This document shows positions 57,501 to 61,900 of a DNA stretch of 64,000 nucleotides, piece after piece. Position numbers and translations under genes: made by a program. This stretch comes from Archilochus colubris (Eukaryota; Chordata; Aves; Apodiformes; Trochilidae), in assembly GCA_023079485.1 (NCBI GenBank), contig CM041092.1, positions 11,421,127-11,485,126 of the forward strand, written 5' to 3'. The notes beneath the pieces were generated by a model that saw only the letters and a list, made by a program, of their open reading frames with translations, was not told where the DNA came from and did no database searches. Numbering within the stretch: the first letter of the stretch is position 1; every line of letters begins with the position of its first letter.

Positions 57501-58158
57501 GGATATCTACCAATGGAGATGGAGATCAGGTAAATGCACACCTGCTCTTCCAAAGAGAAAAAGCTGACGTTTGGTGACTGGTTTGAGAGGGAGCTGCAGG
57601 CTGTAAGATGAGATGTAACATTTTGGCAGAGATTAGATTGAGTGCTGCCATGAATCACCAAGTTCTGTGTAGGCCCAGCATGGGTTTGTGTGACAATGAT
57701 GTTCAGACAACACACCATCTACCAGAGACCCCAGGTCCCTGGAGAAGGCTCTGGGCTCTGGCCCTAGCAGTAGCTGAGCACAGGTCCACTGAAGGAAACC
57801 TGTCAGGAGCTGTGGTCCCCTGCAGAGTGTCCCCACAGGGGGTCCCATGAACCCTCTTGCTCTCCCAGCCGGAGGGAAGGCGGTGGTGGCTGCAGCTGAG
57901 ACCATGATGGAGAAGGCAGGTGAGAGGGAGGTGTCTGCAGGTAGATAAGAGTAATTATGTCTCACCAGTACCATGCCTGTCATTTCCTCTTCTCTTTTAC
58001 AGACACTTAACAAGAACAATTTGATACCAGATGACAGGAGCAACTTCTACCCATTGCAGCAAACCAATGTGTACACGACAACTTACTATCCCAGTACACT
58101 GAATAAATATGACTACAGGCCTGAGGCCTCCCCTGGAAGGACCTTTACCAACAGCTGA
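411..58158 (+). CDS. SEMA5B: Semaphorin-5B, C-terminal 771 residues (14 exons; 5' exons outside window)
   Basis: Transmembrane class 5 semaphorin, an axon-guidance cue that acts at the cell surface. The joined exons give, in order, the end of a sema domain (w1 to about w176), a PSI domain (about w177-222), seven thrombospondin type-1 repeats (about w228-636), a short juxtamembrane stretch, one transmembrane helix (about w655-678) and a cytoplasmic tail of about 93 residues. Sema plus PSI plus seven TSRs plus a transmembrane helix is unique to class 5. Paralogue choice rests on recalled SEMA5B-like segments such as VSCFFGSSLLTF, TPKNEKYTPMEFK and QQTNVYTTTYYPS; SEMA5A has a different tail. Exon lengths sum to 2317 bases, which is one carried-in base plus 772 codons, with every junction in phase and no internal stop. 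Membrane-bound SEMA5B is known to repel axons and limit synapses. Seen directly: exons, frame, motifs. Inferred: function from family. Confidence 0.97.
547..3926 (+). other. SEMA5B: SEMA5B intron (3.4 kb) with an old CR1 relic
   Basis: Spliced GT...AG between two sema-domain exons. It holds a T-rich run at about 1726-1746 and an old CR1 coding relic at about 1990-2260. Elsewhere I see no gene; the short reading frames at 1358-1669 and 2359-2622 lack any recognisable domain. Confidence 0.9.
1990..2260 (+). mobile_element. Degraded CR1 LINE ORF2 relic, sense orientation
   Basis: Translating the + strand here gives a stretch resembling the linker and N-terminal reverse-transcriptase region of amniote CR1 ORF2: RNKRSLKRPLGDDKGNL, then TEEADIAKKLN, a stop, then FFASVFTMEDEGRMPEVF. 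The element is broken by stops and length changes, and both ends are indistinct; flanking sequence up to about 2620 may also belong to it. Family assignment is from remembered CR1 ORF2 structure. A masked search against avian and reptile CR1 consensus would fix the subfamily and limits. Confidence 0.65.
3927..4134 (+). CDS. SEMA5B: SEMA5B exon: sema domain
   Basis: Encodes w46-114 plus the first base of a Glu codon. It starts CGTLGDDSPNENLTER, continues LQDAQRLFLMNDVVQPV, and ends with a sema strand, VVDIVQGKDTLYHVMYIGT. The Asn-Leu-Thr at the start is a potential N-glycosylation site. The pattern F-S-x-L-V-V-D followed by a strand reading Y-I-G-T-E-x-G-T-I, completed across the splice, is typical of the last propeller blades. 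The acceptor is GTTTAG at 3921-3926 and the donor GTAAGA follows 4134. The exon is markedly more GC-rich than its flanking introns. Confidence 0.97.
4135..6256 (+). other. SEMA5B: SEMA5B intron (2.1 kb)
   Basis: Intron between two sema-domain exons. It contains a short imperfect tandem repeat at 4217-4260. No other gene, RNA or recognisable transposon was seen; small overlapping reading frames on both strands around 4434-4702 look like chance. Confidence 0.88.
4217..4260. repeat. 17-bp tandem repeat, about 2.6 copies
   Basis: The unit CAGTTGTCATTCAGTAT occurs as 4217-4233 (two mismatches), 4234-4250 and a partial copy at 4251-4260. It lies in an intron, with no coding meaning apparent. Confidence 0.9.
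6257..6464 (+). CDS. SEMA5B: SEMA5B exon: end of sema domain and start of PSI
   Basis: Completes a Glu codon, encodes w116-183, and ends with two bases of a Gly codon. The protein reads YGTILKALSTTNRSLRSCYLE in its first part, then a strand IKSLQILHSDRSLFVGLNNG and VLKIPLERC. The last is the terminal propeller strand; its Cys begins the PSI domain, which continues in the next exon as SMYRTEGECLGARDPYC. Asn-Arg-Ser is a potential N-glycosylation site. Acceptor TATTAG at 6251-6256, donor GTAAGT after 6464. Length (208 bp) equals that of the preceding exon. Confidence 0.97.
11860..11990 (+). mobile_element. Degraded CR1-like LINE reverse-transcriptase relic, sense orientation
   Basis: The + strand translates to FSFILFDIIFNGMEERK, then after a stop and frame change to AYFVDGI. 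This parallels the LFNIFINDL...FADD palm region of CR1 reverse transcriptase, with the catalytic Asp pair reduced to Asp-Gly. Limits are approximate. The call rests on motif resemblance only. Confidence 0.55.
18829..18873. repeat. Compound (TG)n-(TA)n microsatellite
   Basis: An alternating purine-pyrimidine tract: a TG run at about 18833-18845 passes into a TA run at 18845-18860 and an impure tail. It is intronic and likely length-variable. Confidence 0.95.
20077..20194 (+). CDS. SEMA5B: SEMA5B exon: PSI domain
   Basis: Completes a Gly codon, then encodes w185-223 and ends in phase 0. The sequence ECLGARDPYCGWDNKQKRC is the classic PSI (plexin-semaphorin-integrin) core, with the C-x6-C-G-W pattern, followed by a SSNMSLWTQNITECP linker. 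NMS and NIT are potential N-glycosylation sites. PSI domains are small disulfide-rich wedges that orient the sema propeller relative to the stalk. Acceptor ATGTAG at 20071-20076; donor GTAAGT after 20194. The exon sits isolated between introns of 13.6 and 5.9 kb. Confidence 0.97.
20195..26099 (+). other. SEMA5B: SEMA5B intron (5.9 kb) with MIR-like fragment
   Basis: Between the PSI exon and the first TSR exon. A MIR-like SINE fragment lies at about 24580-24645. The 184-codon minus-strand frame at 24167-24721 is the longest in the window but shows no recognisable domain. Nothing else was identified. Confidence 0.85.
24580..24645 (+). mobile_element. MIR-like SINE fragment, sense
   Basis: The run CAGCCTCTCTGTGCCTCAA followed by TTGCCTTATCTGTAAAGCAG closely follows the remembered MIR segment in which 'CCTCTCTGTGCCTCAGTTT' precedes 'ATCTGTAAAATGGGG'. 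Flanking sequence is too diverged to set ends. MIR-type elements are ancient in amniotes. Confidence 0.6.
26100..26281 (+). CDS. SEMA5B: SEMA5B exon: thrombospondin repeat 1
   Basis: Encodes w224-283 and two bases of an Arg codon. Core GPWSPWQLCEHSDGDSTGSC, then MCRSRSCDSPRPRCGG and IEVANCSR. The W-x-x-W motif is a possible tryptophan C-mannosylation site, and NCS is a potential N-glycosylation sequon. This first TSR has an extended acidic loop between its first cysteines and lacks the C-x-x-S/T-C O-fucose motif, as remembered for mammalian SEMA5B. The acceptor is TAAAATTAG ending at 26099. The donor GTACCT after 26281 is a weak match to consensus. Confidence 0.96.
26521..26570 (+). mobile_element. 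Short MIR-like SINE match, sense
   Basis: The phrase CTGTGCCTCAGTTTCCCCAA matches the best-conserved part of MIR elements. Only about 30 bases match by eye, so this could be chance or a heavily eroded copy. Confidence 0.4.
27878..27942. repeat. Purine-rich (GA) tract
   Basis: About 65 bases, almost entirely A and G on the + strand, with several G runs (GGGGGG, GGG, GGG, GGGG, GGGG). Low-complexity, with the potential for triplex or unusual DNA structure. Confidence 0.9.
28232..28251 (-). other. Potential G-quadruplex motif on minus strand
   Basis: The + strand is a run of C tracts separated only by A or ACCA. The complement therefore carries four or more G3+ runs with loops of one to four bases, a strict G-quadruplex pattern. 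It is intronic, on the strand used as template. Confidence 0.7.
29401..29544 (+). CDS. SEMA5B: SEMA5B exon: thrombospondin repeat 2
   Basis: Completes an Arg codon, encodes w285-331 and ends with two bases of another Arg codon. The protein is NGAWTPWSSWAPCSTSCGIG followed by FQVRQRSCSNPAPRYGGRVC and VGQSREER. It is a textbook TSR: W-x-x-W-x-x-W, then C-S-T-S-C, which fits the C-x-x-S/T-C O-fucosylation consensus, then the R-x-R ladder and C-x-N-P-x-P. Acceptor TTTTGTTAG ends at 29400; donor GTAAGA follows 29544. TSR clusters in class 5 semaphorins are known to bind proteoglycans. Confidence 0.97.
29545..30982 (+). other. SEMA5B: SEMA5B intron (1.4 kb)
   Basis: Between TSR2 and TSR3 exons. 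No repeat, RNA or coding segment was recognised. It ends in a good pyrimidine tract, TTTCTTCTTTCAG. Confidence 0.9.
30983..31130 (+). CDS. SEMA5B: SEMA5B exon: thrombospondin repeat 3
   Basis: Completes an Arg codon, encodes w333-381 and ends in phase 0 before GTATGT. Starts FCNENSPCPLPIFWSSWGPW, then NKCSVNCGGGIHSRQRSC and ENGNTCPGCAV. The C-S-V-N-C at the O-fucose position has Asn in place of Ser/Thr, so this TSR should not be O-fucosylated there. GGG-x-x-x-R-x-R-x-C follows the TSR consensus. The repeat's last cysteines are supplied by the next exon (EYKTCNPESC). Confidence 0.97.
31131..32502 (+). other. SEMA5B: SEMA5B intron (1.4 kb)
   Basis: Between the TSR3 and TSR4 exons. No feature was recognised beyond splice sites (donor GTATGT, acceptor TTTCTCTGCAG). 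Confidence 0.9.
32503..32728 (+). CDS. SEMA5B: SEMA5B exon: end of TSR3 and divergent TSR4
   Basis: Encodes w382-456 and the first base of a Thr codon. EYKTCNPESCPEVRRNTPW closes TSR3; then TPWTPWMPVNITQNGARQEQ and RFRYTCRAQLSDPHELQFGR form the atypical fourth repeat. It has W-x-x-W but replaces the usual C-x-x-x-C with V-N-I-T, an N-glycosylation sequon. The pattern VN-[IV]-T-x-[NG]-G is recalled as characteristic of class 5 semaphorins. This is the largest coding exon here and is strongly GC-rich. Donor GTACGT after 32728. Confidence 0.97.
32729..33406 (+). other. SEMA5B: SEMA5B intron (678 bp) with tandem duplication near its 3' splice site
   Basis: Between TSR4 and TSR5 exons. The notable content is a 38-bp tandem duplication at 33300-33375, 31 bases before the acceptor. 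No coding segment was recognised. Confidence 0.92.
33300..33375. repeat. 38-bp direct tandem duplication
   Basis: Copies 33300-33337 and 33338-33375 agree at 37 of 38 positions, the only difference being the last base. Each copy contains AACTGATC, whose CTGAT fits the branch-point consensus. Such near-identity implies a recent duplication. Confidence 0.97.
33407..33625 (+). CDS. SEMA5B: SEMA5B exon: thrombospondin repeat 5
   Basis: Completes a Thr codon, encodes w458-529 and ends with the first base of Val. After a linker, LVDDLLKTGKTSARIIN, the repeat reads GGWSFWGAWSSCSRDCELG, then FRIRKRTCTNPEPKNGGLPC and EYQDCNPHPCP. W-x-x-W-x-x-C and the R-x-R-K-R ladder are clear. C-S-R-D-C has Asp at the O-fucose position, so no O-fucosylation is expected. 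Acceptor TTAAAG at 33401-33406 follows a T-rich but A-interrupted tract. Donor GTAACC after 33625. Confidence 0.97.
34861..34930 (-). mobile_element. CR1 LINE 3' end fragment, antisense
   Basis: AATCATAGAATGGTTTGGAA followed by GGGACCTTTAAAGGTCATCT and AGTCCATCTCCTGC is the reverse complement of the usual CR1 3' end. In that orientation 'AGATGA...AAGGTC...TTCCAA' precedes the ATTCTATG terminal repeats. Only about 70 bases remain, consistent with strong 5' truncation or later erosion. Confidence 0.85.
35127..35217. repeat. (AGGAAT)n hexanucleotide microsatellite, about 14 copies
   Basis: An essentially perfect array of the hexamer from 35127 to about 35210, then an imperfect GGAATGGAATAG tail. 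On the minus strand it reads as a repetitive Leu-Phe frame, which is an artefact of the repeat. The array lies about 300 bases before the TSR6 exon. Confidence 0.98.
35510..35680 (+). CDS. SEMA5B: SEMA5B exon: thrombospondin repeat 6
   Basis: Completes Val, encodes w531-586 and gives the first base of Gly. Reads KGSWSCWTPWSHCSATCGGG, HYQRTRTCTNPAPSSGEDIC and IGLHTEEALCNTHPCE. A canonical TSR with W-x-x-W-x-x-W and C-S-A-T-C, matching the O-fucosylation consensus. GLHTEEALC is strongly shared with both SEMA5A and SEMA5B as remembered. Acceptor GTCCTTCAG ends at 35509. Donor GTAGCC is comparatively weak; reading through it would append 23 residues before a stop at 35749-35751. Confidence 0.97.
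35681..36552 (+). other. SEMA5B: SEMA5B intron (872 bp)
   Basis: Between TSR6 and TSR7 exons. Nothing recognised apart from splice sites. Confidence 0.92.
36553..36702 (+). CDS. SEMA5B: SEMA5B exon: thrombospondin repeat 7
   Basis: Completes Gly, encodes w588-636 and gives the first base of Val. Reads GWSEWSEWSLCNEEGIQYRS, RYCEVHSPDSSQCVGNSTQY, then QDCLYNEIP. W-x-x-W-x-x-W is present. The segment after the first Cys lacks the usual C-x-x-x-C and resembles the reduced final TSR of SEMA5B. NST is a potential N-glycosylation sequon. Acceptor TGTATTTCAG ends at 36552; donor GTATGT follows 36702. Confidence 0.97.
36703..37593 (+). other. SEMA5B: SEMA5B intron (891 bp)
   Basis: Between the TSR7 and juxtamembrane exons. 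No features recognised. Confidence 0.92.
37594..37638 (+). CDS. SEMA5B: SEMA5B micro-sized exon: juxtamembrane stalk
   Basis: Only 45 bases. Completes Val, encodes ILPASSIDESTNCG (w638-651) and gives the first base of Gly. It matches the recalled SEMA5B stalk (VILPASSMEE...C). Because 45 is divisible by three and both flanking introns have the same phase, skipping it would keep the frame and shorten the stalk by 15 residues. Acceptor TTTGTTTAG ends at 37593; donor GTATGG. Too short to appear as an ORF; found by frame continuity. Confidence 0.94.
37639..40813 (+). other. SEMA5B: SEMA5B intron (3.2 kb)
   Basis: Between the juxtamembrane and transmembrane exons. Contains a short duplication (the 15-mer AATTCCTTCAACATC at 38208-38222 and 38227-38241). 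Minus-strand frames at 38321-38743 and 39578-39955 show no recognisable domain. Confidence 0.9.
40814..41019 (+). CDS. SEMA5B: SEMA5B exon: transmembrane helix and proximal cytoplasmic tail
   Basis: Completes Gly, encodes w653-720 and ends in phase 0. The hydrophobic run LIHLIATGVSCFFGSSLLTF plus VIYVYC is a single-pass transmembrane helix (about w655-678), followed by a basic stop-transfer segment, QRCQRQSQ. The tail continues VIHPTTPNHLHYKGNTTPK and NEKYTPMEFK, close to recalled mammalian SEMA5B. The cysteines at the cytoplasmic face are possible palmitoylation sites (inference). Acceptor CCCTTGCAG ends at 40813; donor GTAGGG follows 41019. If the donor is not used the frame stays open to a stop at 41122-41124. 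Confidence 0.97.
42330..42480 (+). mobile_element. Old CR1 LINE reverse-transcriptase relic, sense
   Basis: Segments CATGGATTTGCAGAAAGTAA, ATCATGTCAAGCAAATTGGA and GGATTTTCAGAGGCTTTTAA correspond to the CR1 region encoding '...GFR...TS CQTNLI' and '...DFSEAFN'. They occur in the expected order and spacing but are full of substitutions. Ends are indistinct. Confidence 0.65.
43590..43690 (+). mobile_element. Possible old L3/CR1-type LINE 3' segment
   Basis: AGGGTCAGGAGGGAGTTTTT followed by CCTGCCTTC and a GTGTGGTTTT stretch resembles the conserved 3' region of ancient L3/CR1 elements (GGGTCAGGAAGGAATTTTT...). Short and diverged, hence tentative. It lies just upstream of a younger CR1 copy. Confidence 0.45.
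43741..43953 (+). mobile_element. CR1 LINE 3' end, sense, 5'-truncated
   Basis: The clearest CR1 copy in the window. In order: ACTGGACATTAGGAAAAAAG, GGTCAGACACTGGACACTGG, AGTCACCATCCCTGGATGTG, TGATGGTTGGACTTGATGAT and TCTTTTCCAACCTGAAAGAT. It finishes in ATTCTATG / ATCCTGTG / ATTCTGTG direct repeats, as expected for the CR1 3' terminus. It lacks the rest of ORF2, which is normal 5' truncation. It shares the transcriptional orientation of SEMA5B. Confidence 0.93.
45787..45854. repeat. Local tandem duplication of a roughly 25-bp unit
   Basis: TGAGTTGTTGAGAATCA occurs twice, and TTGAGAATCAAATAACAGTG occurs at both the start and end of the block, giving an irregular two-to-three copy array. Intronic and non-coding. 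Confidence 0.88.
47772..47789. repeat. (CA)9 microsatellite
   Basis: A perfect dinucleotide run in the last intron, likely length-variable. Confidence 0.95.
49490..49830 (+). mobile_element. CR1 LINE reverse-transcriptase palm relic, sense
   Basis: The + strand translates to FNIFNKLGEGAVSVLIKLAE followed directly by DIKLGG. This follows the CR1 palm pattern LFNIFINDL...GAVS.LIKFADDTKLGG. The catalytic Asp-Asp pair has become Glu-Asp, so the copy is dead. Upstream bases AGGGCACCACAAGCAGTAAT fit the preceding 'VPQGSVL' region. Downstream sequence to about 49830 is consistent but too diverged to align by eye. Confidence 0.8.
55785..55925 (-). mobile_element. MIR-like SINE, antisense
   Basis: In order: GAAGCACAGAGAAGGTAATT, CTCCCAAGGATGCACAGCAA, GCAGAGGACTGAGCCTGGCT and a pyrimidine-rich end GTCTGTTGCCCACACTAT. 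This parallels the reverse complement of MIR (GAGGCACAGAGAGGTTAAGT...GCCCAAGGTCACACAGC...GCAGAGCCGGG...). The order and spacing over about 130 bases make it the best SINE match in the window. Confidence 0.8.
57203..57299 (+). other. Two G-rich potential quadruplex motifs near the end of the last intron
   Basis: First motif: GGG at 57203, 57215 and 57219 with GGGGG at 57223, the first loop being nine bases. Second: GGGGGGGAAGAGGGGAGGG at 57281-57299, a strict pattern with loops of one to four bases. They lie about 0.7-0.8 kb before the last exon, on the RNA-like strand. Confidence 0.65.
58003..58158 (+). CDS. SEMA5B: SEMA5B last coding exon: distal cytoplasmic tail and stop
   Basis: Encodes w721-771 and TGA at 58156-58158. 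Reads TLNKNNLIPDDRSNFYPLQQ, TNVYTTTYYPSTLNKYDYRP and EASPGRTFTNS. LNKNNLIPDDR and the Tyr-rich TNVYTTTYYPS block match the recalled mammalian SEMA5B tail almost exactly; the last few residues differ. Several tyrosines and prolines could be phosphorylation or SH3 sites, but none is proven. Acceptor CTCTTTTACAG ends at 58002. Placement after a 17 kb intron is supported by phase 0 on both sides. Confidence 0.96.
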   Translation, partial: TLNKNNLIPDDRSNFYPLQQTNVYTTTYYPSTLNKYDYRPEASPGRTFTNS

Positions 58159-58251
58159 TGATGGACAGATCCTACAGGACTGGATCACTTCCTACATGAT
58201 TTTTTTTTTTTAAATTGATTTTATGGACCAAATACTGGCCCAGCCTCTAGA

Positions 58252-58259
58252 TGTAAATA
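58252..58259 (+). promoter_or_regulatory. Pumilio response element in 3' UTR
   Basis: TGTAAATA matches the PUF-binding consensus UGUANAUA exactly. It lies 94 bases after the stop codon. PUM proteins repress or destabilise bound mRNAs; binding here is inferred from the motif alone. Confidence 0.6.
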
Positions 58260-58922
58260 TTGTACAGTAGGGTCTTTTTTTTTTTTTCCTTTGTTTAATT
58301 GTAATTCTTGTAAACAGCACATCTCCTTACAAGGACAAAAATGCATACGGACCATTCTGCAGAGCTTTTGTGGATATTTGGCTGGAGATGGCTCTTACTA
58401 CTGCAACTGCTTACGGCTGGAAGATCAACGCTGCTCTCCAAGGCCAGTAGTGTCAAGGAGGTATCTGTGTGCTGGGCTTGGTGGCCACCAAGTAGCAGCA
58501 CACGAAACACAGGTGGACTCCAAGCAAGGCAAGAGGTGGCCTTCTGGGGCAGGGCAGTCTGTCTGGTGAGGAGCATCCTTCCTGAGACAGGATAGCAAGG
58601 GTGCACTGGATGGCACACAGCACATGAGCCAGGCCAAGAGAGACTCCATCGTGCCAACAACTTGAAGAATGTTATCTTTTTATTTTCTTTTGTTTTGTTT
58701 TGTTTTTTATTATTTTTGATTTTTTTTTTTATGTTTCTGGGAAAAAGAAAAAAAAAAGTAACTTTCTAGGGCAGTGCTCCCTGTATCTTCAACAGAATCT
58801 TTTCATATTACAGGAAATACTTTCCACAGTGTTCTTTGGTAATATGCAATTCAGCTGGTGAGAAACAACACACAAACAAAGTGCATTACCCAGAGAAGCT
58901 TTCCAGAATGTTTCCAGTCTTA

Positions 58923-58928
58923 ATTAAA
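58923..58928 (+). terminator. SEMA5B: Candidate polyadenylation signal ATTAAA
   Basis: The common variant hexamer, 765 bases after the stop codon. Further ATTAAA copies at 60811-60816 and 62787-62792 are alternatives. None is backed by a strong downstream GT-rich element, so the choice is uncertain. Confidence 0.3.
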
Positions 58929-58950
58929 AGAAAATTATACAGGCAGTGAG

Positions 58951-61900
58951 ACATTGAGCAAAGTAAATGTAGGAATAGCATCGGAGATACGAATTTAGAG
59001 TGCTTAAAAAACAAAGATGTTTATAGCAATGGAAAAAAAAGATGTGATGATTGCCACACAATTTTTTTTTCTTTTTTTCCTTCTTTTTTCTGTTTTGTTT
59101 GTTGGGGTTTTTTTCTGAAACAGCATTAACTCTTTTTATTCTAACTTTGATCCTGATTGCATCTGCCAGGAAAGGCAACTTTAGAGGCCATGTTCTTCTT
59201 GTGGGAAATCACCATGCTTTGGGCTAATTTTCCCTCTTGTTTTATTGTTGGTTTTTAGTTAATATACTTTCAATGAGTGAATAATTCTGACTTTGCAGGG
59301 GAGGGTATTTTTGTAAGCAATGTTTCCATAGTATGATGTGACCCAGAAAGTCTGCTGCACATTCTTATAGTGTCTTCCAGTCAGTACTCTAGGAAATAGT
59401 AACACAGCTGAGTAATGTGCTTTGTTTGGCAATATTTCTATAATTTTTCTGAACAAAAACAACCCAACAAATGCTGCAGCTATTGAAGTAAATTGGGGCG
59501 GTAGCATTATTAATCAGTATATCCAGCCTTGAAATGTAAATTTGTGTATGTGTGTGACTGTGTCTATAAGAACTGTGTTAGTCTGCTGCAGAAGCCATGT
59601 TGTCTACAACCAGATGTTTGTCTGACATTATTGTTTGGCAAAAAGGAAACTTATTGCTGGTGCTTAATGTACAATTACATCTAATGTGTTAGCAACGTGA
59701 ACAAGTCCACCACTGTTATCATTCAGTGTTTCTAAATATTTATAATGAACTCCTGATGCTAAGGATTTTAGAATGTCACAATACTGAGCATGAGATAAAA
59801 GTACACCCCGCGTCGCGCATGAGCTCCGGGCAGTCCCCAGTTTGGCTTTGTTGTCTGCATCTTACTGGAGCTTGGCCCTTGACTCAGCCGTGTTCCCAGC
59901 AGCCCCCTTTGTCTTTGTTTTATTCCAGAGTTTGCTGTAATCTGACCACTGATGGTTTCTCAGTGCTGTTCCTTTGCAGTTGTTTGTTCGGGCTGTGTGC
60001 TCAGCTCTGTCAGGTAGGCAGCCAGTAGGACATGGAGAGAGGCTGTACTGCTTGTGACAAGTGTCTTGCTTTTCCTGTGAGGAAAAGCCAGCATGGCTCT
60101 GTAAGCCTGTGTTGCAGGGGCTTGACCAGAAGGCAAGGATAAAGTAGCCTCCCATTTTTAAATTACTTTGTTCAACTTCAGTTTGCAGTGATTGAAAGCT
60201 GTAGGAATCTTTTTAATCAAGTGGGGTCATTAGCACTGCCACGAGGATGCCTTAGGATCAGTGGTTCGCATTGTTTCCAGCTGCTGTTCTTCCCATTTAG
60301 CAGCTCATTCAGCTTCTGCTCTGGTCTCACTGGGTGAACAGAGGGAGAGAGAGGTGCCCTGAAATAGATGTACCCCCATTTGAAGCTTCAGGGCCAAGAG
60401 CTGATGCAGATTTGCAGCTCTGTCTGAAGCAACCTGCTGCAACCCTCCATGCAGGCACAGCAGCCCCAGGGCCTCAACCCCACCTGGCAGCATGGCCATG
60501 GCAAGGGCAGCATCAGCAGGGAACCAGGAGAGCATTGGTACTGGTACCAGTACCAGTGCCTGCAGGGGGGCTCTTCCCAGGCCCTTAAGCCCCACGTGAG
60601 GCTCGATGCCTTTGTGCCTCCTGTGGTAATGAGTTCACTCTGTCTCACTGATTTTCAGCAACACTGAAAATCCTCACTTTGTAGTAGTTGTAACAAGTAT
60701 GTAGCCCAGAGGTTGAAAATTATTAGACTATCAGGGTGGGATTTCCCAGCTTTAATTTGTGTGAATCAAAAGAAAACATTGGCTCCCAAGATCACTCGAG
60801 GCATTGTAAAATTAAAGTCATCTCCAAGCTTCTGTTTGAGAAGATTCCCTGTATTGACTCATTATGCAATTATACATTCTGCATGTGGAAAGGTTGCAGG
60901 TGGATTTTGGGGGTGATGTGAGTCAAAACTTGCAGTTTAATTTTTCTATATTTCCTTTCTTCCCCCCCCCCCTTTTTCCATTTTCAGCTTCACAGAATAA
61001 CATGATGCAAACTGATTTTTTTTTCATAGCAGCTGAAATTATTTAAATGTTCAGCTCACCAAGATAGGTCATTACTGCCATTGTGCTTAGGAGGTGGATA
61101 TTTTGTAGGCTATTGGAGGGCAGATGCTTCAAGGGTGGTGTGTGTGGTTATAGTTTCATCAAGACATTCCTTCTTTCCAGCCATCCAAATGGATTCAGCC
61201 CTTTCTCATATAATTGGCAATCACAGCAAGGGTCTGTAGACTCCATTCGAGCAGAAAGTAGCAGCCAGGAGAGAGCAAGAGCAAGCGAAGGGAAGAAATA
61301 AGAACGTTTATTACTCAATTAATGTTTGCATGAGAGTGCAGTTCTTTAAGGACAATGTTAATGTGGTGTGAGGGGTGCATTTTCAATGAGCTCTGTAATG
61401 CGTGGCAGGTTAATGACACTGTGTACAGTCATATTCTTGCAATCCAGGTAATTTGGCAGCTTGATTGCCAGGTCTGTAATACCCGTGGCAGCCTGAATTG
61501 CTTCTGCAGATGGATGTTAAACTTGCTAAAATTACATATTCCTAAGGCCATCTTACAGTACACTGGAAATGCATTTAGTTTGGGAGCACTGAGTTCCAAA
61601 ATACTTGTCTTGCTTTATTTTTATTTGTTTTTCTTTCACTTCTAAGGCAGGAGAGGGGAAATCTGGGCAGTTCCTGTGTTGGTCTAGAGACACAGGTTCT
61701 CTGCAGCCCCTTTGGATATGAGTCAGGTATCCAGTGTGTAAAATATGGTGGAACTCTTACACCCACGTATGGGATGGAAGCATCTTTAATTGGGCCATTC
61801 TTCCATCTTTTTCCATGGAAGTGGCTGCCTTGCTCCCCTCAGAAGGTGTGTGTGCATTGTGGCCTTCCCCAGGCTGTGTTGTGCCATTGCTGTTAGGCTT

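Larger units (their letters stand above)
41020..58002 (+). other. SEMA5B: SEMA5B intron (17.0 kb) before the last exon
   Basis: The largest intron in the window. Identified contents: CR1 relics at about 42330-42480, 43741-43953 and 49490-49830, a possible older LINE tail at 43590-43690, a small tandem duplication at 45787-45854, a CA microsatellite at 47772-47789, a T run at 49861-49876, an antisense MIR-like SINE at about 55785-55925 and G-rich tracts at 57203-57299. No nested gene was recognised on either strand; minus-strand frames at 54698-55081 and 55803-56171 carry no known domain. Confidence 0.88.
58159..58950 (+). other. SEMA5B: SEMA5B proximal 3' UTR
   Basis: Sequence directly after the stop codon. 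It contains T-rich runs (58200-58213, 58276-58288, 58678-58732), a Pumilio-type element at 58252-58259 and a possible ATTAAA polyadenylation signal at 58923-58928. No canonical AATAAA was seen on the + strand after the stop. The downstream sequence near 58950 is not strongly GT-rich, so the true end may be further right. The frames on both strands at 58291-58660 have no recognisable product. Confidence 0.75.

Noticed and set aside
58295..58660. 121-codon minus-strand frame antisense to the 3' UTR
   Set aside because: No recognisable domain; overlapping frames on both strands suggest composition rather than coding.
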